Source of the DNA: DYJE01 sp041660385
GTDB lineage: Bacteria > Desulfobacterota > Desulfobacteria > Desulfobacterales > Desulfolunaceae
DNA length: 64,000 nt
NCBI GenBank assembly: GCA_041660385.1
Contig: JBAZWJ010000017.1
Location: 1 to 64,000 of the forward strand
Direction of reading: 5' to 3'
A model generated the notes under the pieces. It saw only the letters and a list, made by a program, of their open reading frames with translations, was not told the origin of the DNA and searched no databases. Positions 15,873-24,690 of the stretch are shown piece by piece. A program made the translations under genes and the position numbers. Position 1 is the stretch's first letter; each line of letters starts with the position of its first letter.

Positions 15873-16232
15873 ATGATAAGATTTGAAGAATTGAAAAATA
15901 ACAACCCTATACTAAATGCAGTAGAGTGGGATCTTAACCCGGCAACGGCGGTGGGCAGGCATCTGGAATGGGGAGCTGGCTGGGCAGAAGATGAATACAG
16001 GGGAAGAGGGAGTATTGACGAATCTGTTTACTTCGCCATAACAACCTGGGAAGATCCTCCGGTCATTGTCCTGGTAAAGCGGATAGGATTTGATATGGAA
16101 GAACTTGCGCGTTTCAGGATGCCCGCAGAACTTGAAAAAAAATTTCTTGACTCCATAGGCTATCATAAGGGAATATACGAACTTGACACTGAAATTAAGA
16201 CTTGGCTCAAAACCACTTTGAATAGTCACTGA
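15873..16232 (+). CDS. conserved protein of sulfate reducers, DVU0772-like, 119 aa
   Basis: ATG follows a clear AAGGAGGCGTC site. A soluble 119-aa protein with NNPILNAVEWDLNPATAVG at the start and an ITTWEDPPVIVLVKRIGFDMEELA core. It resembles, from memory, a short conserved protein of sulfate-reducing bacteria (the DVU0772 type), which has no assigned function. It is followed 37 bp later by the diiron ferritin-like gene and both probably share the sigma54-type promoter, so an oxidative-stress or metal role is possible. Confidence 0.55.
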   Translation: MIRFEELKNNNPILNAVEWDLNPATAVGRHLEWGAGWAEDEYRGRGSIDESVYFAITTWEDPPVIVLVKRIGFDMEELARFRMPAELEKKFLDSIGYHKGIYELDTEIKTWLKTTLNSH

Positions 16233-16269
16233 CACATTTCTAAAGAATTAAACCAGAAAGGAGTTTGAC

Positions 16270-16740
16270 ATGGCGCTGGATTTCAACGCAGATGAAATTT
16301 TTGAAATGGCAGAACAGATTGAAAAAAACGGTGCGGTTTTTTACAGAAAAGCTGCCACAAACGTAACAGGCGAAGAAAAAGACTTTCTTCTCGAACTCGC
16401 TAAAATGGAAGATGACCATGAAATCACTTTTAAGGGATTGAGAAAAGAATTGACGGCGGATCAGAAAGAATCGTCAACCTTCGATCCGGACGATATGGCT
16501 CCCCAGTATCTTAAAGCTCTTGCTGATACACGGGTGTTTTTCGAAAAAGACCTGGACCCAACAACCATGAAAGACATTCTCAAAGCTGCCATCGGCGCTG
16601 AAAAAGATTCCATTGTTTTTTATCTTGGCATGAAGGAACTGGTGCCTGCAAAACTGGGCAAAGACAAAATCGACGACATCATCAAAGAAGAAATGTCCCA
16701 TATCAGACTTCTGAGCGCTCGTTTGCTCAAGAGCAAGTAA
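16270..16740 (+). CDS. rubrerythrin-like diiron ferritin-family protein (no rubredoxin domain)
   Basis: A 156-aa four-helix protein. Iron-ligand motifs of the rubrerythrin/ferritin-like family are seen: E17 in MAEQIEKNG-A-x-x-Y, MEDDHE in the second helix, then GAEKDSIVFY and EEMSHIRLL in helices three and four. The C-terminal rubredoxin domain of true rubrerythrin is absent, so electrons would come from a separate rubredoxin, several of which are encoded nearby. The likely role is peroxide or oxygen scavenging or iron handling. AAAGGAGTTTGAC precedes the ATG and a terminator follows. Confidence 0.88.
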   Translation: MALDFNADEIFEMAEQIEKNGAVFYRKAATNVTGEEKDFLLELAKMEDDHEITFKGLRKELTADQKESSTFDPDDMAPQYLKALADTRVFFEKDLDPTTMKDILKAAIGAEKDSIVFYLGMKELVPAKLGKDKIDDIIKEEMSHIRLLSARLLKSK

Positions 16741-16771
16741 ATATCTTTTTGGGATTATAAGTGAATACAGA

Positions 16772-16800
16772 ATACGGGCGCATCATGTATGCGCCCGTAT
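16772..16800 (+). terminator. intrinsic hairpin after the ferritin-like gene
   Basis: ATACGGGCGCAT and ATGCGCCCGTAT form a perfect 12-bp stem with a 5-nt loop. Only a short T-rich tail (CTTTCC) follows, so termination may be partial. Confidence 0.7.
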
Positions 16801-16949
16801 CTTTCCTGACAATGATCTGATTTTGATCTTTTTTTATTACCTAAAAAACCGACCCTTTCAGAAATCCGGCATGTCTTCTTCCTCCATCAGCCAGGGGAAC
16901 CAGAGTCTCTTTCCTATGATCTGAAATGAGGTCCTTAAAAGAGGTGACC

Positions 16950-18245
16950 ATGAAGCATGTGGTGATTGTCGGCGGTGGTTTTGCAGGTTTAAAAGCCGCA
17001 AAAATATTAGGCAGTTCAAAATCTGACGTCAAAGTGACTGTGATAGACAAAACGAATCATCACCTTTTTCAACCCCTGCTTTACCAAGTAGCCACAGCCG
17101 GTTTGAGCCAATCCGACATCTCGGTTCCCATCCGCAGCATCCTTTCGGCTTTCAAAAATATTTCCGTTCTCAAAGGTACTGCCCTGGGAGTAGATTTCCA
17201 ATCAAAAAATCTGATCACCGATTTCGGGAATGTACCTTATGATTATCTTATTCTCGCCTGTGGTGTTCAGCATTCCTATTACAACAACCCTGAATGGGAA
17301 CCCATAGCACCGGGCCTGAAAACCCTGGAACAGGCATCGGAGATCAGACGCCGAATCCTTACCGCTTTTGAAGAGGCTGAAAAAGAAAAGGAAAAGGCGA
17401 AACAGAAAAAACTACTCACGTTTGTCATTGTGGGCGGTGGTCCCACGGGTGTGGAACTGGCCGGAGCCATCGGTGAAATGACCCGCTACACTCTGGGCAA
17501 AGATTTCAGAAACATCGACCCCAAACTCACACGGATCATCCTTCTTGAAGCCGGCCCCCGGATTCTTTCCATGTTTGCCGCAAGCCAGAGCAGCAGAGCC
17601 ACTCGAGATCTGGAATCTCTTGGAGTTCAGGTCTGGACATCAAGCCCTGTCACATCCATGGACGGTGAAAGCATAACCGTTGGAAATGAGCGAATTGAGA
17701 CAGCCACCGTTCTCTGGGCTGCCGGGATCACCGCCACAGAACTGAACAAAACTCTGGGCGTTGAACTGAATAATCAGGGCCGCATCATCGTTTCTAAAGA
17801 CCTGAGCATCAAAAATCACCCGAACGTTTTCGTGGCCGGAGATCAGGCCTGTTTTTTTGATGCTAACAACGAACCTCTCCCACCTCTATCGCCCGTGGCC
17901 ATCAAGCAGGGAGAAAGCATTGCAAAAAATATCCTGAGTGAGATCGAGGGCGAGCCGAGAAAACCGTTCACCTACATCCACATGGGAACCATGGCCACCA
18001 TCGGACGAAGCAGGGCCATTGCCGATTTCGGTTTTTTCAGGGTCAACGGTCTGATCGCATGGCTTCTCTGGCTGTTTATCCACATTTATTTTATTGCAGG
18101 ATTCAACAACCGATTTTTTATTTTTCTTAAATGGTGCATCTCCTACGTGACAAACAAGAAAGGAGCACGTATCATTTTAAAAGATTCCTGGCGATTTTAT
18201 GATGACAACGATGATAATGAAACAAGGAGATCCAAACAACCATGA
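16950..18245 (+). CDS. ndh: type II NADH dehydrogenase (NDH-2)
   Basis: A 431-aa flavoprotein that passes electrons from NADH to quinone without pumping. Two Rossmann motifs are visible: VIVGGGFAGLKAAKILG at the N-terminus for FAD and FVIVGGGPTGVELAGAIGEM near residue 155 for NADH. ATVLWAAGI and VFVAGDQA are family hallmarks. The C-terminal segment (LIAWLLWLFIHIYFIAGF) is the amphipathic/hydrophobic membrane anchor. ATG 16950 is preferred because GAGGTGACC precedes it; the frame opens 24 bp earlier. It overlaps the next gene by 4 bp and is close to cydAB, suggesting a short oxygen-reducing chain. Confidence 0.92.
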   Translation: MKHVVIVGGGFAGLKAAKILGSSKSDVKVTVIDKTNHHLFQPLLYQVATAGLSQSDISVPIRSILSAFKNISVLKGTALGVDFQSKNLITDFGNVPYDYLILACGVQHSYYNNPEWEPIAPGLKTLEQASEIRRRILTAFEEAEKEKEKAKQKKLLTFVIVGGGPTGVELAGAIGEMTRYTLGKDFRNIDPKLTRIILLEAGPRILSMFAASQSSRATRDLESLGVQVWTSSPVTSMDGESITVGNERIETATVLWAAGITATELNKTLGVELNNQGRIIVSKDLSIKNHPNVFVAGDQACFFDANNEPLPPLSPVAIKQGESIAKNILSEIEGEPRKPFTYIHMGTMATIGRSRAIADFGFFRVNGLIAWLLWLFIHIYFIAGFNNRFFIFLKWCISYVTNKKGARIILKDSWRFYDDNDDNETRRSKQP

Positions 18246-19732
18246 GTTCCAGTGTGAAAGAATGGCGTTGCACGGTTTGCGGTTACGTACACAAAGGAGA
18301 TGAACCTCCGTCACAGTGTGTGGTCTGTGGAGCACCTTCGGATAAATTTGAAGCATTTGGAGAAGAAAAGTCAGCTAAAAAAGACGCCGTTTCCAAATGG
18401 AAATGTCTTGTGTGCAACCACCTCCATGAAGGAGACGGCCCACCGGACTCCTGCCCTGTGTGTGGTGCCGGGACTCGAAATTTCGAACCGGTCGCTCCTC
18501 CAAAAGACAGCACATCCGACACAGCAACAAAACGGCGTATTGTGATTGTGGGCGCCGGAATCGCCGGTGTTTCCGCTGCCGAAGCGGCAAGGGACCAGAG
18601 TCCGGCAGCTGAAATCACTCTGATTTCCAAAGAGGCTAATCTTCCCTATTACCGCCTGAACCTCACCCGGCTTCTTGCAAGAGAGGTTGATGAACCGTCT
18701 TTACCGATCCACAACGAAGCCTGGTTCAGTGAAAACAGAATTGAACTGATCCTTGGAGCAGAAGTCACGGAAATACAGCCCGACGTAAAGGCAGTGACTT
18801 TAAGAGACGGACGAAGAATTCTTTTCGACCGTTTGATTCTCACTGCCGGAGCCCATCCTTTTATCCCGCCTGTTCCCGGTGCTCAGAAAAATGGGGTGAC
18901 CACCCTCAGAAGCCTTGATCAGGTTCTTATGATTTCAAGGGCTGCACAGTTAGCCAAAGCTGCGGTGGTCATTGGCGGAGGGATTCTAGGACTTGAAGCA
19001 GCAGCCGCATTGAAAGCAGTTGCTCCCAATCTTTCTGTGACCGTGGTGGAGGGATTCGAATATCTGATGCCCCGCCAGCTCAACAGAAAAGCCGCTGCAC
19101 GTTTGAAAAATCATGTGGAAAAACTGGGAATACTCCTTGAAACAGGCACTTCGGTCAAAGAAATCGAAGGCGACGAACGTGTTGCCAGTATCGTCCTTGG
19201 TAATGGAAAAAGCCTTGCCGCCGATCTGGTGATCTTTGCCGCAGGCGTAAGGCCCAACAGTTATCTGGCAAGAACCACGGGACTCAAAGTCAACCAGGGA
19301 GTCATCGTGGACGATTACATGGAAACATCCATCGAAGGCATTTATGCCGCTGGAGACATCGCCGAACACCGTGGTGTGCTTTACGGCTTATGGAACGCCG
19401 CCATGTATCAGGGAGCCATTGCCGGAATGAACGCCGCCGGAAAAAGATCCGGTTTCGGAGGCATTCCCCGCTCCAACACCATCAAAGTTCTTGGCGTGGA
19501 TCTTTTCAGCATCGGAGCCATTGAACCTTGTGACGGGAGCTGTACCGTGATCGAAAAAGAAAATGACGCCGTTTACATCAGCCTGTTGTTCCGAGACGGC
19601 AACCTTCAAGGCGCCATCCTTTACGGCGACACGTCACAAAGCACCGTGGTGAAAAAAGCTATTGAAGAGAAAAAGGATTTTTCACGTGTGCTGAGCGGTG
19701 AACCGGGTGTTGATAAGGTGCTTTCGGCATAG
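18242..19732 (+). CDS. double-rubredoxin FAD/NAD oxidoreductase
   Basis: A 496-aa fusion. Two rubredoxin-like domains come first, CTVCGYVHKG ... CVVCGAP (residues 10-32) and CLVCNHLHEG ... CPVCGAG (55-77), each of the short rubrerythrin type. They are followed by a pyridine-nucleotide disulfide oxidoreductase fold: RIVIVGAGIAGVSAAEAA at about residue 98 for FAD, AVVIGGGILGLEAAAALK at about 240 for NADH, and IYAAGDIAEH. It resembles NADH:rubredoxin reductase or the nitrite-reductase flavin domain, with its own rubredoxins attached. The reaction is probably NAD(P)H oxidation with transfer to rubredoxin partners such as the ferritin-like protein. The ATGA overlap with ndh shows coupled translation. 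Confidence 0.88.
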   Translation: MSSSVKEWRCTVCGYVHKGDEPPSQCVVCGAPSDKFEAFGEEKSAKKDAVSKWKCLVCNHLHEGDGPPDSCPVCGAGTRNFEPVAPPKDSTSDTATKRRIVIVGAGIAGVSAAEAARDQSPAAEITLISKEANLPYYRLNLTRLLAREVDEPSLPIHNEAWFSENRIELILGAEVTEIQPDVKAVTLRDGRRILFDRLILTAGAHPFIPPVPGAQKNGVTTLRSLDQVLMISRAAQLAKAAVVIGGGILGLEAAAALKAVAPNLSVTVVEGFEYLMPRQLNRKAAARLKNHVEKLGILLETGTSVKEIEGDERVASIVLGNGKSLAADLVIFAAGVRPNSYLARTTGLKVNQGVIVDDYMETSIEGIYAAGDIAEHRGVLYGLWNAAMYQGAIAGMNAAGKRSGFGGIPRSNTIKVLGVDLFSIGAIEPCDGSCTVIEKENDAVYISLLFRDGNLQGAILYGDTSQSTVVKKAIEEKKDFSRVLSGEPGVDKVLSA

Positions 19733-19915
19733 ATGAATACGGAATTAATAAAACAATAAATAATGAACATTGAACATCCAACATCGAATAAAGGATTGGG
19801 GCATTTTTTATAGTGTGTGAATGAAATGAACTCCCCCGCTCAACCGGACATGGATTCCGGGTCACAAAAAACCGTGCCCGGAATGACACAGCGAAGGAGA
19901 GTCACATTCAGGGCA

Positions 19916-20008
19916 ATCACATATTTTTTTTGAGGGCCAAAAAATAAAAAACGATGCGGCCAAACGCATCGCGCAACAGTCACTCGTTCCGGGGATTCTC
20001 CCCGGAAT
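19916..20008 (+). repeat. 93-bp dispersed repeat (family F), copy 1
   Basis: TCAC-ATA-T8 ... GATGCGGCCAAACGCATCGCGCAACAG ... and the palindrome TTCCGGGGATTCTCCCCGGAA. A second copy lies in the opposite orientation at 45901-45996 with the same order of blocks. No coding potential. Confidence 0.75.
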
Positions 20009-20238
20009 GCTTAACCAGAGGCTCCGCCTCCAAAAATGGAGAGATCGAAGTACTCCAAATACGAATAAGAAAGAAACGATTCGAGACAGTATGAACTCAC
20101 ATGTATATTCAGGAAAATCTGTCGATTTTTTAAGGTATGGAAGTGTGTAGCAAATAAAAAGCAATCCGTAATGTTCGACGTTGGAGGCGAAGCCTCCGTG
20201 GGGCGCATTCCGGGGAGGATCCCCGGAACGAGGGGCAG
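19985..20238. repeat. compound inverted repeat built from GC-rich palindromes
   Basis: The palindrome at 19988-20008 and the block GGCTCCGCCTCC near 20023-20035 recur inverted at 20183-20197 (GGAGGCGAAGCCTCC) and 20208-20228 (TTCCGGGGAGGATCCCCGGAA). The whole resembles a pair of BIME/REP units about 200 bp apart. The space between 19733 and 20521 holds no credible gene. Confidence 0.65.
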
Positions 20239-20322
20239 AAACTTTAGGATCATAAAAAAGTCCGATCGACTCAGAAGTTCTGTTCTCTTTTTTGTTTCGA
20301 GGTTCTGTCCTGAAAGCCACCA

Positions 20323-20379
20323 CCTGATTCTTTTAATGATTGGGTCATTTGTCGGGTTTCGTTCCTCTACCCGACCTAC
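20323..20379 (+). repeat. fragment (one end) of the 150-bp TIR element
   Basis: Bases 20351-20379 are identical to the 29-bp right terminal repeat of the element at 41012-41162, and the preceding 28 bp are related to the sequence just inside that end. The other end is missing. Confidence 0.7.
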
Positions 20380-20438
20380 GATGGCGCAAAGAAACGCGCA
20401 ATAGTCGATTAATTCTTCAATATTGGAGAATTAACCCA

Positions 20439-20475
<37 letters not shown>

Positions 20476-20521
20476 AAAAAATTGAAATTCCGTATTCGAT
20501 TGATAAAACTCACATAATGAT

Positions 20522-21247
20522 ATGAAACAACCAGAAAACCCAACACCCGCCCTCCTCTGGCCACCCCTCATCCAGGGAACCCTGATCAAACGCTACAAGC
20601 GCTTTCTCGCCGACGTAAAACTCGAAGACGGCAGCTTGGTCACGGCCCATTGCCCCAATTCCGGGTCCATGAGCACCTGTTCCGAAAGCGGTCGTCCTGT
20701 TTATATTTCTCAAAGCAACAACCCCAAACGCAAGCTGGCTTACACCTGGGAACTGATAGACATGGGATCGTCTCTTGTGGGAACCAACACCAACATCCCC
20801 AACCGTCTGGTGAAAGCGGCATCCATTGCCCAGGACATTCCAGAGCTTTCTGGTTACGAACGTGTGGATTCCGAAGTGGCCATCAACGCCCATTCCCGTC
20901 TTGATCTGATGCTTTCGGACCCTGACAAAGGGCGCTGCTATGTGGAAATCAAAAACTGCACTCTTGTCACCGACGGCCACGCCAAATTTCCTGATGCCGT
21001 CACAACCCGTGGCCTGGAACATATTGAAGAACTCAGACAACTCAAAAAAAACGGCCACCGCTGCGCCATGTTTTATCTGATCCAGCGCATGGACGCTCAC
21101 CTGTTCAGCCCGGCGGATCATATCGACCCGGCTTACGGCATTGAACTGAGAAAAGCTTTTGATGAGGGAGTCGAAATCCTCGTATACGATACCGTCATCA
21201 CCACCACATCCATCAGCATAGGCAAAAAGGTAACCTGCTTATTATGA
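20522..21247 (+). CDS. sfsA: SfsA family protein
   Basis: A 241-aa protein of the SfsA (sugar fermentation stimulation) family. The N-terminal OB-like part reads LIKRYKRFLADVKL ... VTAHCPNSGSM, and the nuclease-like C-terminal part has HSRLDLML, YVEIKNCTL and RGLEHIEELRQL; the D, E and K of these motifs form a PD-(D/E)xK-like centre. The cellular role is unsettled (regulator or DNA/RNA nuclease). First of four genes overlapping by 4 bp each. No strong ribosome site is seen before this ATG. Confidence 0.92.
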   Translation: MKQPENPTPALLWPPLIQGTLIKRYKRFLADVKLEDGSLVTAHCPNSGSMSTCSESGRPVYISQSNNPKRKLAYTWELIDMGSSLVGTNTNIPNRLVKAASIAQDIPELSGYERVDSEVAINAHSRLDLMLSDPDKGRCYVEIKNCTLVTDGHAKFPDAVTTRGLEHIEELRQLKKNGHRCAMFYLIQRMDAHLFSPADHIDPAYGIELRKAFDEGVEILVYDTVITTTSISIGKKVTCLL

Positions 21248-22653
21248 ATCCTATTTTTAAACCAGCTTTAAAACCTGAACTCTTTGTGAAAAGATCAAAA
21301 ATCTCAGCCCCAGCTGAACAGGTATTCGACTGGCACGCACGTGAAGGAGCCATCAGACGTCTCAGCCCGCCCTGGGCACCCCTTAAAATCATATCAAAAA
21401 CTCCAGGGGTGGATAAAGGCACCCAGGTGAAACTCAAAATAAAAACCGGCCCCATCTTTTCATCCTGGGACGCATTGCATACCGCCTGCGAGCCGGGCCG
21501 TATGTTCACCGACACCCAGATCAAAGGGCCATTCCACACATGGCAACACACCCACCGTTTCTTACTTGAAGATGATGGCTGCATTCTGGAAGACAGCATC
21601 GAGTTTGCCATGCCCTTTCCGCTGAACCGTTCAGACTTTGTCACCTCCTTTGTCCGAAATGATCTGAGCCGTATTTTCAAATACAGACACACCATAACCC
21701 AGCGTGACATGATCGCCCAGACATCCGGCAAAATTCCCAGGTCTCTGAAAATAGCCATCACAGGGGCAAGCGGACTTATCGGCTCAAGCCTCGTTCCCTT
21801 TCTCACCACCGGTGGTCACGATGTTTATACCCTGGTAAGACGTGCCCCGGTTCCCGGGAAAAATGAAATCGCCTGGGACCCAGAAAATGGCGTTCTTTCC
21901 GAAAAAGCCATGGAAGGATTCGATGTGGTGATTCATCTTGCCGGAGAAAACATCGGAGAAGTCACATGGACCGACAGCATCAAAAACCGTCTGATCGCAA
22001 GCCGTGTCAAAAGCACCCACCTGCTTGCGGAAACCCTGTCACATCTTGAGAATCCTCCGTCTGTTTTCCTTTGCGCCTCAGCCATCGGATTTTACGGACA
22101 TACCGGAGAAAAGACCGTGGATGAATCGGCCGGTCCCGGTGATCAGTACATTTCACAGCTATGCACAGCCTGGGAAAAAGCCTGTGAACCGGCTGTGGCC
22201 TGCGGCATCCGAACCGTCAACATGCGGATCGGCGTTGTCCTTTCCCCGGCTGGAGGGGCTCTGTCCAAGGTCCTCACCTTTTTCAAAGCGGGACTTGGAG
22301 CCACCATGGGGTCCGGTTCTCAGTATATCAGCTGGATATCCATGGAAGACACCCTTTACGCCATACACCATTTGATAGCCGATGGACGTATCCAGGGACC
22401 GGTTAACCTTGCCGCGCCGATCAACGTAACCAACTATGAATACACAAAAACTTTGGCAAAGTTGCTGAAACGCCCTGCCCTGTTTAAAATCCCCGAAAGC
22501 CTTATCCGTAAACGGTTCGGCCAGATGGGTGAAGAGATCCTTTTATCCGGCTCCCGCATTCAACCATCAAAACTTCTTGACAGCGGCTATTCTTTTTACC
22601 ATCCTGACCTCACATCCGCATTGACCGAAACGCTGGGAGTATCCACAACATGA
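21244..22653 (+). CDS. SRPBCC domain fused to TIGR01777-type NAD(P) epimerase
   Basis: A 469-aa two-domain protein. Residues about 10-155 look like an SRPBCC/polyketide-cyclase ligand-binding fold (FVKRSKISAPAEQVFDWHAREGAIRRLSPPW). From about residue 160 a short-chain epimerase of the YfcH/TIGR01777 group begins with ITGASGLIGSSLVPFL, then VIHLAGENIG, SAIGFYG and the C-terminal DUF1731 segment (PLxx-LGQMGEEILLSGSR). In many bacteria the two domains are separate or fused in this order. Substrate unknown. ATGA overlaps with sfsA and with the next gene. Confidence 0.88.
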   Translation: MNPIFKPALKPELFVKRSKISAPAEQVFDWHAREGAIRRLSPPWAPLKIISKTPGVDKGTQVKLKIKTGPIFSSWDALHTACEPGRMFTDTQIKGPFHTWQHTHRFLLEDDGCILEDSIEFAMPFPLNRSDFVTSFVRNDLSRIFKYRHTITQRDMIAQTSGKIPRSLKIAITGASGLIGSSLVPFLTTGGHDVYTLVRRAPVPGKNEIAWDPENGVLSEKAMEGFDVVIHLAGENIGEVTWTDSIKNRLIASRVKSTHLLAETLSHLENPPSVFLCASAIGFYGHTGEKTVDESAGPGDQYISQLCTAWEKACEPAVACGIRTVNMRIGVVLSPAGGALSKVLTFFKAGLGATMGSGSQYISWISMEDTLYAIHHLIADGRIQGPVNLAAPINVTNYEYTKTLAKLLKRPALFKIPESLIRKRFGQMGEEILLSGSRIQPSKLLDSGYSFYHPDLTSALTETLGVSTT

Positions 22654-23777
22654 GCAAACAACTGAAAACCGTTTTCCTGATCTTGATGACAACAGCCCTT
22701 GGTTTTGGCTTTCTCCATCAGTTTTTCGGGTCCGTATCACTGAACTTCGACAGGCTTCATATTTTCCTGTTCAATCTTTGCTCCGGCGGAACCCTGGTGC
22801 TTTACTACACCGAGAATCTCAAACAGCTCTCGATAAAATCCAGATTCTTTTTAGGCATCTCCCTCATTTACGCCGTTCTCGCTTTCCTTGAACTCTACCC
22901 GGCGGCTGTGGCCTGTTCCCTTGTTCTTTGCGCCATAGTGGAATCGGTGCGCATCAAACGGTTCTCGTTCTTCCCTATGAATTTCTTTGACGGCAAATCT
23001 CCGGTGTCAGAAAAATTCAACCAGGCATCATTACTCTGTCTGTCCATGGGACTTCTGATCTCGTCAGCCGTGATCATCAACAATGAATATCTGAAACTCA
23101 TCACCATCCCCAAACTCAAGCTGGACACCTTTTTCCTGGGATTTTCCTTTCCCCTTTCCCTGATCACCATGTCCGTGATGTTCGCCATCATGAAACCGGA
23201 CAAAAAAAGTATCGGAATATTCGTCAGAAATCTCTGCTTCTGGACGGTCAATCTGGGCGTGATCATCTTCTTTCTTTTCATTCTCATGGAAAAACTCGTG
23301 CCCCAGGTGGTGGTGACAACCCTGCTTTTTGCCGCCGTTGTCACCATTCTCTATCTGTTCCTGAACAACGTGGAGCTGATCCAGCAGAAGAATTTCCTCA
23401 CCTCCGGGATGTTCTTCCTTCTGTACACCGCCATCACAGGCATCGCGTACATCATCATCGAATTTTTCCCCGAAACCTATGAACACAGCTCTAAACTGCT
23501 GTTGAAACTCCACTCTTTCGCGTCACTTTACGGCTGGAACCTCAGCGGTCTTGCTGTGATCATGCGTTTTGAGGATTTCCCCATCAAACTTCATTCACGT
23601 CATCTTGTATATGCCCATTGGATCATTGTGGCCTTTCTTGCTCCCATGGGTTATTATATCGGTATTTTTTCGATCCTGGCGGTCAGCAGCTACTTCCTGC
23701 TGCTGTATGTGCTTTTTTTCACCCAAGCAAAAAACCTGGCCGTCCCTCAGGCCCCCATACAAGGAAAAAACATATGA
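22650..23777 (+). CDS. polytopic membrane protein, 375 aa, unknown function
   Basis: Not recognised as a named family. About ten hydrophobic segments are visible, starting at MSKQLKTVFLILMTTALGFG. A loop (about 105-130, FFPMNFFDGKSPVSEKFNQ) lies between helices and a second lies near ELIQQKNFLTSG. The C-terminus is cytoplasmic-looking. It is locked by ATGA overlaps between the epimerase-fusion gene and the rhodanese-ferritin gene, so it is probably a partner of these. No transport signature could be assigned. Confidence 0.7.
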   Translation: MSKQLKTVFLILMTTALGFGFLHQFFGSVSLNFDRLHIFLFNLCSGGTLVLYYTENLKQLSIKSRFFLGISLIYAVLAFLELYPAAVACSLVLCAIVESVRIKRFSFFPMNFFDGKSPVSEKFNQASLLCLSMGLLISSAVIINNEYLKLITIPKLKLDTFFLGFSFPLSLITMSVMFAIMKPDKKSIGIFVRNLCFWTVNLGVIIFFLFILMEKLVPQVVVTTLLFAAVVTILYLFLNNVELIQQKNFLTSGMFFLLYTAITGIAYIIIEFFPETYEHSSKLLLKLHSFASLYGWNLSGLAVIMRFEDFPIKLHSRHLVYAHWIIVAFLAPMGYYIGIFSILAVSSYFLLLYVLFFTQAKNLAVPQAPIQGKNI

Positions 23778-24598
23778 AACCGAAAAACATCACCCATCTA
23801 ACCACCGACCAGTTGAAGGAATATATCAATTCCCACGATGAAAAAGAATACGTCATCATCGATGTGAGGCAGCCCGAAGAGTACTATGAAAGTCACATCC
23901 CCGGAGCCCGGCTGATTCCCTTCACAACCCTGTTTTCCCGGATCGCCCCCCTTGCCGAAGAGATGAACATGATTTTCACTTGCCGCACAGGTGCACGCTC
24001 CAAAGCCGCCGCAGCTCTTGCCTTTGATATCGTTGAAAAACCTGGCAAGGTCTTCAACCATGTGGGCGGCATTCTCGCCTGGGACGGGAAGACCCTCCAG
24101 GACTTTCCAAAAGTTCAGGCTCTGGGCCCGAAAAACGATTTCGTGGAAATGCTGCTGGCTGCCATGGATCTTGAAAAAGGCGCCTGGAATTTCTACAAAT
24201 CCATTCTTGAAAAATTTCCCAACGAACCGTTCAGCGACGCCATCGAATACCTTTCCCTGGCCGAAGCAGACCACGCGGAAGCTCTGTACCGTCTTCTCAT
24301 CACCCGCAAAGAAGATTTGCCGGAATTCGACGCCCTGTTCCTCAGCATGGAAGGTGACATCCTTGAGGGCGGCGTGGAACTGAAAGACGCCCTGGCACGA
24401 CTGGACCAGGTCAAAACAGCCCAGCCCGTCACCATCATGGAAATGGCCCTGGACATCGAATACGCCGCCTTCGACCTGTACCGCAGCGGAGCCGATCTGG
24501 TGTCCGAACCGGATATCAAAAAAATTCTTTACGGAATTGCCAACGGTGAAAAAAATCATATGAAGAAACTATCTGAAGCGTTTAGTTATTTGAAATGA
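23774..24598 (+). CDS. rhodanese fused to rubrerythrin-like domain
   Basis: A 274-aa fusion. Residues about 5-110 are a rhodanese domain with VIIDVRQPEEYYESHIPGA and the active-site loop FTCRTGARSK, where Cys is the persulfide carrier. Residues about 120-274 are a ferritin-like four-helix domain with DLEKGAWNFYKSI, EADHAEALY, EMALDIEYAAFDLY and NGEKNHMKKLSEA, keeping E and E-x-x-H ligands. Such fusions link sulfane-sulfur transfer to diiron chemistry. ATG 23774 overlaps the previous stop (ATGA); a longer frame upstream is ignored because it reads through that gene. Last gene of the sfsA operon. Confidence 0.88.
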   Translation: MKPKNITHLTTDQLKEYINSHDEKEYVIIDVRQPEEYYESHIPGARLIPFTTLFSRIAPLAEEMNMIFTCRTGARSKAAAALAFDIVEKPGKVFNHVGGILAWDGKTLQDFPKVQALGPKNDFVEMLLAAMDLEKGAWNFYKSILEKFPNEPFSDAIEYLSLAEADHAEALYRLLITRKEDLPEFDALFLSMEGDILEGGVELKDALARLDQVKTAQPVTIMEMALDIEYAAFDLYRSGADLVSEPDIKKILYGIANGEKNHMKKLSEAFSYLK

Positions 24599-24690
24599 TT
24601 TTAGGCCTTTAAGGTAATTTTCGGAATATAAGATTGAATATTGAACGCCCAACATCGTCGTAAAAAGTCGGAAATTCAGCTTAAAACCCG

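Noticed and set aside
20510..21121. 203-aa frame antisense to sfsA
   Set aside because: The sense strand has the SfsA motifs; the antisense frame has none.
23798..24559. 253-aa frame antisense to the rhodanese-ferritin gene
   Set aside because: Composition (rich in Phe, Gly, Val and His) is typical of a mirror of a real gene; no start signal.
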